From Thinopyrum elongatum (taxonomy: Eukaryota; Streptophyta; Magnoliopsida; Poales; Poaceae), in the NCBI GenBank assembly GCA_011799875.1, contig CM022301.1, positions 221,160,296 to 221,224,295 of the forward strand: 64,000 nt of DNA, given 5' to 3'. Below, piece after piece: positions 1 to 9,068 of this stretch. Within the stretch, counting starts at the first letter, position 1, and each line of letters starts with the position of its first letter. Below the pieces are notes generated by a model. The model searched no databases and was not told the origin of the DNA. It saw only the letters and a list, made by a program, of their open reading frames with translations. The position numbers and the translations under genes are program-made.

Positions 1-3000
1 CTGGACTCGTTTTTTTACTTTAGAGCACTGGACCACTTCGTATCCTAGCACACTTGCTCTTCCCTTGTCAAAGCCAGTATCTGACCATACCCCCTGTGTT
101 ATCACAATTGGAACACCCATTCCCTAGTCAAAAGTGTTCATGTTTGAGAATTTCTGGCTTAAGCACCCTGATTTCAAAACAGTAGTTGAAAGAATTTTGA
201 GCTAGCAAGTTGATGAGCAAGACTCTGCCAAGGTTATCACTGCAAAGTTCAAAAGGTTAAGAAAGGGCTTAAAAATTTGGTCTAAAACCCTTTCTAAGCT
301 AGCAAGCATCATTCAAGCCTCAAATGTGGTTATTGCCATGTGTGACACAATAGAAGAATTCAGAGAACTATCCAGTGTAGAGCTCAATGGTAGAGAAATT
401 TTAAAAGCCCATCTTCTGAAATTCCTTGCATATGAAAGAACTTATTGGAGGCAAAGAGCTACCATAAAGTGGGTGAAATTTGGGGATGAAAACTCCTAGT
501 TCTTTCAGGCCAAAGCAACTATGAAGTACATGCAAGACCACATTACTATGCTACAAGATGAGTCTCGCAATGAATACACTGAACATCAAGACAAAGCCAA
601 GATCCTCAGAGCAGCATTCAAAGAAAGGCTGGGGCAAACTAAAGTTACGAGCAACTTATTAAATCTATACTCTTTGCTTTCCAAAAGAGGTGACCTTCAA
701 AGCCTAGAGGAACCCTTTTCCAAAGAGTAAATTGATACAATAATTAAGGAAATACCCACTAACAAAGCCCCTGGGCCTCACGGATTCAATGGAGCCTTCA
801 GAAAGGCTTGTTGGAGCATTATCTTTGCAGATTTCTACAAGCTCATTGAAGACTTTCATCAACTCAGATGTCAATTAGAAAGTATCAATTCTTCCTTTAT
901 CACCCTTATTCCAAAGAAAGACACCCCTCTGAATGCAAGTGATTTTAGGCCCATTTCTCTCCTCAACTGCTCCATCAAAATCATTACTAAGCTGCTTGCC
1001 AACAGACTGTAAAAAGTCAGCCCAACTAGTACACCCCCATCAGTATGGTTTCATCAAGTGCAGAACAATTCAGGATTGTCTTGTTTGGGCTTTTGAGTAT
1101 TTGCACCAATGCCACATGTCAAAGGAGAAAATTCTAATCCTAAAACTTGATTTTGAGAAAGCCTTTGATCTAATTGAGCACTCCACTATCTTAGAGATTT
1201 TGAAGGCAAGAGGTTTTAGAGACAAATGGTTAATGTGGATGGTTAAAATCTTAAGATCTAGAGATTCCTCCATTCTTCTAAATGGTGTTCCTGGGAAAAA
1301 TTTCCACTTCAAAAGAGGGGTCAGGCAAGGGGTTCCCTTTCAGCTTTGCTTTTTGTCTTAGCTGCTGATCCAGTACAATCCATTCTTAATGTAGCCATGA
1401 ACAATATTCTCATTCAACCACCTTTTCAGAAATCCTCATGTCCTGACTTCCCTGTAATTCAGTATGCAGATGACACTATTTTAGTGCTGCCTACTCCACT
1501 AGCCCAGATCAACCAATTAAAGAACCTTCTCCTCCATTATGATGAATACACTGGCCTAAAAGTCAATCATAAGTCTATGCTGGTAGCCATGCATGTGCCT
1601 GCAGATACCCTCCAAATTCTGCTGAACTCACTGGGATGCCAACAAGGTAGCTTTCCCTTTACTTATCTGGGGTTGCCAATGGGAACTTCCAAGCCAAAGA
1701 TAGAAGATTTTCACCCCATTATGCAGAAGATTGAAAGAATATTCAGAGGCTGCTCAACAATGCTCTCCTATGATGGCAGAATTCTGCTAATTAAATATGT
1801 TTTTGCTGCATTGCCCATCTTCTTCATGGGCACACTAGCTCTGCCTGCTGGGTTCATTGAACAAGTAAATAAATATCTTAGAAATTTCCTCTAGAGAAAA
1901 TTTGGGGAAGAGCACAAAGGATTATCTTTGGTTGCTTGGGATAAGGTATGCAGGCCTAAAAGGCAAGGTGGATTGGGAATTCTTGACACACAACAATGCA
2001 TGCTCATGAAAAACATCTATAAGTTCTTCAACAAGGAAAACATCCCCTGGGTTAGGCTGATCTGGGAAACCTACTATAGTGCCTCACCACCAACTGACAG
2101 CTTGCAAGGCTCCTTCTAGTGGAAGGCTCATCTGGAGTTACTTCAATAATTCAAAAGATATGACACCTGCTCAGCACATAGTGGAGACACCATTTTATTC
2201 TGGTACTATCCTTGGGATAGTATCCCAATGCAAGAGAAATTCCAGAGCTGCACTCCTTTGCAAAAAGTGAAAACATCACCCTGCAGAGTTTTTCTCATTC
2301 TCAGAACCACACTCACTTATTCAACCTGCCACTCTCCAGCCAGGCCTTTGAGCAACTCATGGAACTTTAGACTGCTTTACCAACACTAAATGCACAAGGC
2401 AGTCATAGATGGATATGCAATGGATAGACTGGGAAATATTCCTCAATGAAGATGTATAAACATCTTATAAACAAACATGAGGAGCACCTATTCTTCAAGC
2501 ATGTATGGAGGAGCAAAAGCTGATTAAAGCATAAAATCTTCTTCTGGCTAGTTGGACATGATAGAGTCAACACTAGAGATATGCAAATTAGGAGAGGGAT
2601 GCACCTTGATGATCATACCTGCCCCTCTTATTCACAAGCATGTGATGAAACACTCTAATGCATATGCTGTGGGACCGTGACTTTGCTCAAGAATGCTGGG
2701 AGTTTTTGATCCCAAACGGACACAGGGGAACATCAATGTTTGAAGTTCCTATGCTAGCCACTTAGAGACTCCCGAAGGATTTTGCTATGGAGATAGTTAT
2801 GCTTGGGTGTTGGGTTATATGGACTCAACGAAATGGAAAGGTATTTAGAAACATTCAGCATAGCCCTCAATCTTGGAGGATTGCCATGAAATCAGAGCTT
2901 TAACTTTTCCAGCATAAGATCAAAGACAAGTTTGCCACTACTTCCAGCCAGTGGATAATACATATTTTTTTAGTACGTTTATTATGTTTCCCAAAACTGG

Positions 3001-3116
3001 TGTAGGGTGATCCTTGTCTTTTGGACAACTTTCTTTTTTTACTTTGTAACTTTATTTTTATTAACGAAAATTATACCGTAGAACGATTGTTCTACTATTC
3101 CGAGCTTCAAAAAAAA
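1..3116 (+). mobile_element. LINE (non-LTR retrotransposon), 5' end outside window
   Basis: The coding remnants in order are the C-terminal tip of an APE-type endonuclease (S-D-H at 80-88), a reverse transcriptase, and a C-terminal zinc-binding region (zf-RVT type). The element ends in a short A-run at 3109-3116, as expected for a LINE 3' end on the plus strand. Its 5' part, with most of the endonuclease and any ORF1, lies left of the window, so a target duplication cannot be tested. The order endonuclease, RT, zf-RVT is that of plant L1-type LINEs. Several in-frame stops and frame changes show it is dead. Confidence 0.85.
80..2960 (+). pseudogene. LINE ORF2 remnant: endonuclease tip, reverse transcriptase, zf-RVT
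   Basis: This is the polyprotein that would nick the target and copy the LINE RNA there. Visible pieces: S-D-H of the endonuclease (80-88); RT entry motif NKAPGPHGFNG at about 757-795; the first catalytic aspartate in KLDFEKAFD at about 1143-1170; GVRQGVPF at about 1317-1340; the catalytic YADD box at about 1462-1473; LGLPMG at about 1668-1686; and a zf-RVT-like tail with LWDRDFAQECWEF and CWVIWTQRNGK between about 2665 and 2840. The frame is broken by stops at about 497, 728 and 1008, by a frame change near 1346-1361, and by more stops after 1890. No complete product is possible. The opposite-strand ORF at 1070-1312 is a shadow. Confidence 0.85.
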
Positions 3117-3236
3117 TGAGGAAGATGCTACCTGATCAGCCATCTAGATGAGAAGCCGTGATGTTATGTCAAATTGTATGTGTAAAACATGACTTTTTGT
3201 AAATTATGACTTCCTATAAATTAAGCTAATTCACAT
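3117..3236. other. Short unassigned spacer
   Basis: AT-rich sequence between the LINE A-run and the next GC-rich element. I see no ORF, repeat or structured element in it. Confidence 0.5.
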
Positions 3237-4629
3237 CAGCCACAATAAGTTGGAGAGCTCCAGCTTCATCCGGATAGGGGAAGAGACCTATAGTCGGGCA
3301 CCTCAAAACCCCCTCATACGTCCGGGCGAACGTCCGATCAAAAAAACCTAACCTAGACGGGCACCTCAAACCGGCCTCAAACGCCCGGGCTGACCGGTAC
3401 CCCTCATATCCAACCCAAATATGGGGCAGATATGGGGTGACCCGGGTGTGTCTGCCACGTCGGATCCGGCCCACGTTGGTCCACTCGACCCCATATATAT
3501 TTGTCCCTATCCGCTCCCCGGACCAAACCCTAGCCACTCCACTCCACTCCTCCATAAAAGCTCCCGTCAAGTGATCTCCGGCCTTCTCTGGCATGGGGCA
3601 GTAGATCTGAGACCTACGCCCCCAGATCCGTCGACCCCGAGCTCATCCCACATGGCCCCAAGGAGGAGATGACCGCCCGTCTTGCGCTCCGCCGCTCCTG
3701 GGAGGAGGCTACTCGATGGCAGTGCTCAGACTCCTTTCGTCAGGAATCCATTGCGTCCGCCCAAACGGCGCATGGATCCGCTGAGAGGTGTGTCGCCGCT
3801 GCCTTACCGGAGGCGGTGCGGTCTGTCTGGCGTCCGAACGTAGTGGAGGACACGCAACCCCTTCATTAGCGCGCCAAGACGAAGGTGAACGCATAGGCGG
3901 CGTCCGATGCAAACATGGCGTGGCATGCCCGCCGTGCAACACAACGGGCATGGAAGACGGTGGTAGCCCTCACGGCTATGGATGTTTTTTTGAAAGGAAA
4001 GCGGTGGGGGAAGCCCCCCACAGTGAGTTTTTTTTAAATAATAAGAACCCAAATTCGCACCCGCGAGGACTTGAACCTGGGTGGCTGGGTTGTACATCCA
4101 CTTCACTAGCCAAGTGAGCTAGGCTCACTTCCTTCGCGGTTGTGGACGTTGGCAACGTGGAGTCGCATCCTCTAGTGCCCCGTATGGTGCAATAGTCCGA
4201 GCGCCGCAACCGCGTCGTGGTGGATGTCGCCGGTTCTTCTCAGGATAGATCCATCATCGATCTCACGTCCATCGGCACCTTCAGGGTTTCAGGCTCCGAC
4301 GAGGCCGAGTAAGGCATGGGAGATAGCGGCGCCTTGAGTCCCATGAACCGGTCCGTGTACCATGTCCTACTCTACCTTGCCGACTACCGGGCCAACACTC
4401 CGAGGGGTGCAGCCAGCCACCGGGCGTGGGCATGGCGGAGTCAGACTAGGTCCACCTAGATTAGGTCTTCGTTGCATGTAATAGTATGGATTTGAGATTT
4501 CTAAATTGAGGTATTCGGTTGTCAAAGAAATTGTTGAGAACTGACCTGTAACTGTCCGCAGACGGACCCGGACGCCTCGGGGGAATTCTAGGGGTCTAGT
4601 TTGCTGTATCCGGCTATAAGATGCTCTTA
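3237..4629. mobile_element. GC-rich DNA-transposon-like element with imperfect terminal inverted repeats
   Basis: The two ends resemble each other in inverted orientation. The left end has CCGGATA at about 3269 and CGTCCGGG at about 3320. The reverse complement of the right end (4560-4626) has CCGGATA, then CCCCTAG, then CGTCCGGG in the same order. This suggests a PIF/Harbinger-like or other TIR element, but no clean target duplication is visible at the left end. The interior holds a broken ORF on the plus strand (about 3651-3980, resuming after the SINE at about 4141-4312), rich in Arg, Ala and Ser, which I do not recognise. No transposase motif is seen. The class assignment is inference. 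Confidence 0.4.
3985..4136 (-). mobile_element. tRNA-derived SINE, minus strand
   Basis: Read on the minus strand, the 5' part contains an RNA polymerase III A box (TAGCTCACTTGG) followed by a B box (GGTTCAAGTCC), the internal promoter of a tRNA-derived SINE. It ends in a run of seven A (plus-strand T-run at 3985-3991). Imperfect 12-bp direct repeats flank it: CGGCTATGGATG at 3973-3984 and CGGTTGTGGACG at 4137-4148 (9 of 12 identical), which I read as an aged target duplication. Its length and tRNA-like head resemble the Au SINE of the wheat group, but the family name was not checked. It interrupts the reading frame of the surrounding element. Confidence 0.7.
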
Positions 4630-4938
4630 GGCCACCTCCAATGCGTGACCCCAAATGGTCTGGCCGTGTCCGTTTGGGGGTAAATGGACAAAACAGGCGG
4701 CCCAACGCGCGGGAGCAAACGGACCATTGTCTATTTTCGTTCTACTTTGGACCCATTCCCGGCCCAACTTTGAGCTGCATTTGCGGTCGAACGGACAGCG
4801 CGCGAATGGGAGGGACGCGCGCCTTTGTCCTCCCCTGGGCTGCCCGTCGGGAACACGCCCGCCCACTTTCCCTCCATTTTGCCAAAAACCCTCCCGCGTC
4901 CTTCCTCCCGCGCCCTCCCTCCCCTCCCTCTCTCCACC

Positions 4939-6854
4939 ATGGCCAGTGGCCAGACGAATCCCGGCGACCCGACCGCGCCCACGTGCCCGCGGCGAAGAAG
5001 GCTACAAAAGAAGTTGCGGTCGGAGCTCATGCGGGCAGAGCTCGCCAAGCTCGCCGCTGAATCATCCAAGAGGAGGAACCGGCAGACAAAGGCCACGGAG
5101 AAGAAGGCCGCTGCCGACTACGCCGCCGAGGTGGTCTCGCTGTGTGTCGCGCAGCACCAGGCCGACATCGATGACAAGGAGTCCATCGTTGTCAAGGCGC
5201 ACACCCTCCTCATGTTAGGGTTGTGCCGACCCCGCCGGCCATTCTCTCGGTCGCTGCCATAGCCGCAGCCAGCACGGGCTCGTCGGTCGTTCTTCCTCTG
5301 CAGCATCCTTCCCCGAGCTCATCTGTCACACCCGAGACGCCAGTTTATCATGCGCCGCCGCCTCACGGCCATGGGCAGACACGGTTCTCCATGTCGCCGG
5401 ACTATAGCGTGGTCCCTCCGGCCATGTCCATGGGCGTCATTGACCTCAACATGATGCCAGGGTACAGTGGCGCTGGCCAGTCGTCTGACAGGACGCAAAG
5501 GAAGTAGCCCCGGTCGTTCCCTTCAGCGAACATGGCCGGCGCCCGCAGGCTGTTCGATGAAATGCCACTGCCGACACTGACAGTCGATGACCCTGACTAC
5601 GCGGCATTCATGGAGAACGTCGTCTTCGAGGGCCGTGATGAGGTCTTCCACCTCAACGGCCATGGCCAAGCTTTTGATCCCGACGTGACCCAAAGCTAGG
5701 ACGGCCGCGACACCTACGATGACACTCAATTCGCCGGCCATGATGAAGATGAGGACGACCATGGCAACTCATGGCATGAAGATGATGACTTGTATTGTGA
5801 AGATGAGGAAGAAGAGGTCAACATTTTGGCGGAGCCATTAGTATTTATCGATGAGCTCACCCAAAGGGCCGAAGCACAAAAGAAGAGGCAAAGCATTCGC
5901 ACATGATCATACACCCAAGAGGAGGACACTTTGATTTGCGAGAGTTGGATGGAGATAGGCCAAGATCCCATGAAAGGTGTCGAGCAAAACGGATCCATCT
6001 TTTGGACAAGAGTTCACAAGACCTTTCATGGGAGAAGGAAGTTTGCCCCCTACCAATTTGTGAGCACCCGCATCATCAATTCAATCCAAAAGAGATGGGG
6101 GTTCATCCAACAAGAGTGCAACAAATATTGTGCCGCCCTTGAGAGTGTTCAAGCTCGTCCCATGGGTGGCCTAGGCATTGGTCATCTGGTATGAATCTCA
6201 TTATTTCATCTTGTGTCATTTCATGTAGGCATGCCATTTACGTTTCATGCATTGTGTGTCCTTCCATGTTACAATTATGGCCGCATGTTTTATTGTGTAG
6301 GCATTCCAATCTTTGGAAGCCTTCAAGGCCCGGCACAAGAACAAGCCATTTACTCTCACGCATTGTTGGTCGCTCATCAAAGATTGCCCCAAGTTCAAAG
6401 ACTAGTATGCCGCTCGTAAGAAGAAAGGAGGGAAGGCGGCCCTGGCTGATGAGGGAGATTTCTCAAGAGGCCGAGGGGCAAGACAAGCTCGAAAGCCGAT
6501 GAGAAGCGTGATGCATCTTCCATAGCCTTGCAAGGAAATTTGGAGGAAATGTTGTGCAAAAAGGATGTGATGGAGGAGAGGAGGAGCAAAGGGAAGGAGG
6601 AGAAAATGAAGATATACCTAGATCTCTAAATGAAGAAGCTTGACATGGAGGAGGCCGTGAAGAGGAGGAAACTTGACATCGAGGAGGCCGCTCAACTCAA
6701 GAAGCTCGAGATCGAGGCCACCAATGTCGAGACTAAAGCCAAATAGGTGGCACTCGCGTTCATGAGCATCGACAAGAACAACATGTCACCGGAGAGGAAG
6801 GCTTGGTTCATGAACCGGCAGAAGGAGATGTTCGCCCACGACGGCCTGAAATAG
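4939..6854 (+). pseudogene. PIF/Harbinger ORF1 (Myb/SANT-like DNA-binding protein), decayed
   Basis: In this superfamily ORF1 encodes a Myb/SANT-like protein that binds DNA and assists the transposase. The start at 4939 opens a Lys/Arg/Ala-rich N-terminus, followed by an acidic stretch (about 5740-5830). The conserved trihelix-like domain (about 5912-6188) contains YTQEEDTLICESW and ends in GGLGIGHL. A GT-AG intron (6189-6300) follows, and the next exon resumes in phase with WSLIKDCPKFKD at about 6364-6402. A coiled, Lys/Glu-rich C-terminus ends in NMSPERKAWFMNRQKEMF and a stop at 6852-6854. Frame changes near 5215 and in the exon after the intron, and stops near 5507, 5698, 5905, 6403, 6628 and 6745, make it non-functional. 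Host annotation pipelines often call such genes glutathione S-transferase T3-like or NAM-associated. Confidence 0.75.
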
Positions 6855-6880
6855 GTGAGACCTCGGCCGCGATGGTCGTT

Positions 6881-7105
6881 CATTTTGAAGGCTGGCTGGT
6901 GTGCCGACCGCTGGCCTTGTTGCTGGCCTCAAAACCTTGTCCATTTTGAAGGCTGGCTCTTGTGCCAGACGCTAGTTTGTTGCCGGTGTCAAAAACATGT
7001 CCATTTTGCAGGCTGGCTAGTGTGCCGGCCGCTGGTTTTGTTGCCGGCGTGAAACTTCGGTGACCATTCTGTAGGCCGCTGGCTTTGTTGCCGGCCGGCA
7101 TGAAC
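6881..7105. repeat. Minisatellite of about 61 bp, nearly four copies
   Basis: A unit beginning CATTTTGAAGGCTGGCT starts at 6881, 6942 and 7002 (CATTTTGCAGG), with a degenerate fourth copy at 7065 (CATTCTGTAGG). Spacings are 61, 60 and 63 bp. It lies between the stop of ORF1 and the right terminal inverted repeat of the Harbinger element. Confidence 0.75.
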
Positions 7106-7340
7106 CCGCGTGAATGCGGCCGCTGGCGTGAACTATGGCCGCTGCCATTTAGCTACATGTTTTGTTCTTTTCAAATCTGCATGCACAACGGATGAGATGC
7201 GGCCGAAATGCGACCGTGCGTTGGGCGCACAGCCGGCGCATCCACAAATTCGGGCATACACAACTCCATTGCCACCCCCAAACGGACGAAAAGCAGACAA
7301 AACGGATCTCTAATTGGGGTCGTGTGTTGGAGTGGCCTTA

Positions 7341-7913
7341 GAGAAACTCCAATAGGCCGACCCATTTCGTCCGCGCGTGTGTGTTTGTGTCACCATGGAC
7401 AGAAAAGTTGGCCTAACGCACCAACCCAAACGGACGCGCATCTGCTTTTCGTTCGCCTGCAGACCCATTTCCGGCCCAAATTTGAGTCTGATTTGAGTCG
7501 GTGCGGACACGAAACGGACGCGCATGACGCGCGCCTACTCCTCCCCTGGCCTGCCAATCGGTGGCACAACGACCACCCTTTTCCCTCCACTTTCCCAAAA
7601 CCATCCCGCCCGCTCGTGCTCTCGGCCGCTCGCCATGGACGACGCGCTGACACTCGATGCCGCCGCCAGCCTCGCCTCCCTTGCCTCGTCCGGCCTCACT
7701 TCCATCCCCTCCGCCAAAGGCAAGGCCCGCGACCCCCGCAAGGCCACCGCACCGCCCAAGAAGAATAAGCAGCTGAGCCTGAGGAGTGGGCCGTGCAGTC
7801 GGCCAAGAGGAAGGACCGGAGGCACGTGGTGGACACAAGGGACAAAGCAGCAGCCGTCACCGCACTCTCCGATCCGCCGCCGCACAGCATGAGGAAACCA
7901 ATGCCCGAGTCAT
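7341..7913 (+). mobile_element. Second PIF/Harbinger-like element, 5' part only
   Basis: Immediately after TTA at 7338-7340 a terminal-repeat-like sequence begins (AACTCCAATAGGCCGACCC, compare ACTCCAACACACGACCCC in the neighbour). It is followed by a leader closely parallel to that of the first copy: CGCGCGCCT, CCTCCCCTGG, then a pyrimidine-rich tract, then a start codon. At 7914 it is cut by LTR element A. Its right half should lie to the right of the window once all nested insertions are removed. Confidence 0.6.
7635..7913 (+). pseudogene. PIF/Harbinger ORF1, N-terminal fragment
   Basis: The start codon sits at the position equivalent to 4939 in the neighbouring copy. The predicted N-terminus is Ala/Ser-rich, then Lys/Arg-rich (PPKKNKQ). 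A one-base frame change at about 7775 moves it into a frame that stays open to 7913, with a charged segment like that of the first copy. The insertion of element A at 7914 removes the DNA-binding domain. The opposite-strand ORFs here are shadows. Confidence 0.5.
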
Positions 7914-7960
7914 TGATAACCCACAAGTATAGGGGATCGCAATAGTTTTCGAGGGTAGAG
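7914..7960 (-). repeat. First 47 bp of the left LTR of element A
   Basis: The sequence begins TGATAACCCACAAGTATAGG and matches the start of the other LTR of A at 57484. It stops at TAGAG (7956-7960), the target duplication of element B, and resumes at 54288. The five bases before it (GTCAT, 7909-7913) are the expected target duplication of A; the partner copy should lie beyond the window. Confidence 0.85.
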
Positions 7961-8451
7961 TGTCGATGTCAAAACTGGTAGATCTCGGGTAGGGTGTCCC
8001 GAGCTCTGGATCTTGGATCAATGGGGAACAAGGACGAATGACACAATGTTTACCCAGGTTCGGGCCCTCTCTAAGAGGTAAAACCCTACGTCTTGCTTGA
8101 TTATACTGAAGTGTATAGGATGATTACAGAGTCAATCTACCATAAGATCAGATGAACTAAACCCTAGGTGAGTAGGGTGATGGTTGTTTTTCTAGCCTCT
8201 ACGGACTAAACCCCTTGCTTTATATAGACACCAGGGGTACTAGGGTTACATATAGTAGGTTCCAACAAGAGAATAAACATGCCAAATCTTCTATCTTGAC
8301 TTGGAGGACACACTAAGGCACCCAAGATCTCCTGCTCGGATACGAAGCTACCTCGTAGTCCGGCCTTCCAGCAGCTGTAGTGCGGCCCACCTGTCCGGCC
8401 CATGAAAGAGGAGGCGGTGACCCGAGGACCCCCTAGTCCAGGTCTCCCTCA
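7961..8451 (-). repeat. Element B 3' LTR (left)
   Basis: A 491-bp LTR. The purine tract of the sense strand lies just inside it: the plus strand reads GGCCCCCGAAC from 8454, i.e. GTTCGGGGGCC on the minus strand. On the minus strand a TATA box (TATATAAAG) lies at 8218-8226, at the same place as TATATAAACC at 32421-32430 in the 5' LTR. About eight differences separate the first 98 bases of the two LTRs. Confidence 0.85.
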
Positions 8452-9068
8452 GTGGCCCCCGAACTAGCCTCCAACGCCGGGGTTTGTAATTGCCGGCCGC
8501 CCTGTGTACCCCAAATTCTTCGGCTTGCGAGGCGAGTTCTTCACCTCTTCCTTGTTCGGCTGTTTTAGTAGTTCGACTGCAAGTGACCTCCTAATCCGTC
8601 AAGTCATTGTAGGACCATTAGTATTAATTTTCATCAAGGGCTAAAGACAACCCTCGACTTCCATGCGCCTGTCAGGAGGCGAACAGTCCAGCGCTCTTTT
8701 ACAAAAATGCACCTCTGGGACTAGAAGGCGTACCTATTTAACATGTCAGGAACGCGATGGGTGGTTAATCCATCCCAAAGCAAGAAGCCAAGACCAAACC
8801 AAAGAAATCTCGGGTCAAATGATCAACGCCCTAGGTTCATCCTCACGCCCTCATGGCCCTCTCCCGGGCGACTGGGCTAGCTGCTCAGTTTCACGCCTCC
8901 AGTTGAGCAATCTCCAAACGCAAGGATATCTCCCTGCTGCAGATCTTGTATCTGTCCGCGCCGGATTAACTTCCGTGAATGGCGAGGTCTTCGCGGAGAA
9001 CTTCCCTGCCCCAAGCAAGGAAGAGAGGTTATGTTTCCTGCCTTTCCTTCTATGAGGTCTAGGCTTCC

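Larger units (their letters stand above)
4630..7337 (+). mobile_element. PIF/Harbinger DNA transposon carrying ORF1 only
   Basis: The ends are inverted repeats: the left end GGCCACCTCCAATGCGTGAC matches the reverse complement of the right end (GGCCACTCCAACACACGACC). The element is flanked by the direct trinucleotide TTA at 4627-4629 and 7338-7340, the classical target duplication of this superfamily. The interior carries a decayed Myb/SANT-like ORF1 with an intron, and a 61-bp minisatellite near the right end. No DDE transposase gene is present, so this copy would need a transposase in trans. Confidence 0.85.

Noticed and set aside
1070..1312. Minus-strand ORF in the LINE
   Set aside because: It is the shadow of the RT frame on the other strand.
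4050..4136. A tRNA gene on the minus strand
   Set aside because: A and B boxes are present, but no proper cloverleaf with a CCA-end acceptor pairing is visible, and an A-run and flanking repeats follow. A SINE fits better.
4939..6854. A host gene for a Myb/trihelix or glutathione S-transferase-like protein
   Set aside because: It lies between transposon terminal repeats with TTA duplications and has many stops; it is the ORF1 of a Harbinger element.
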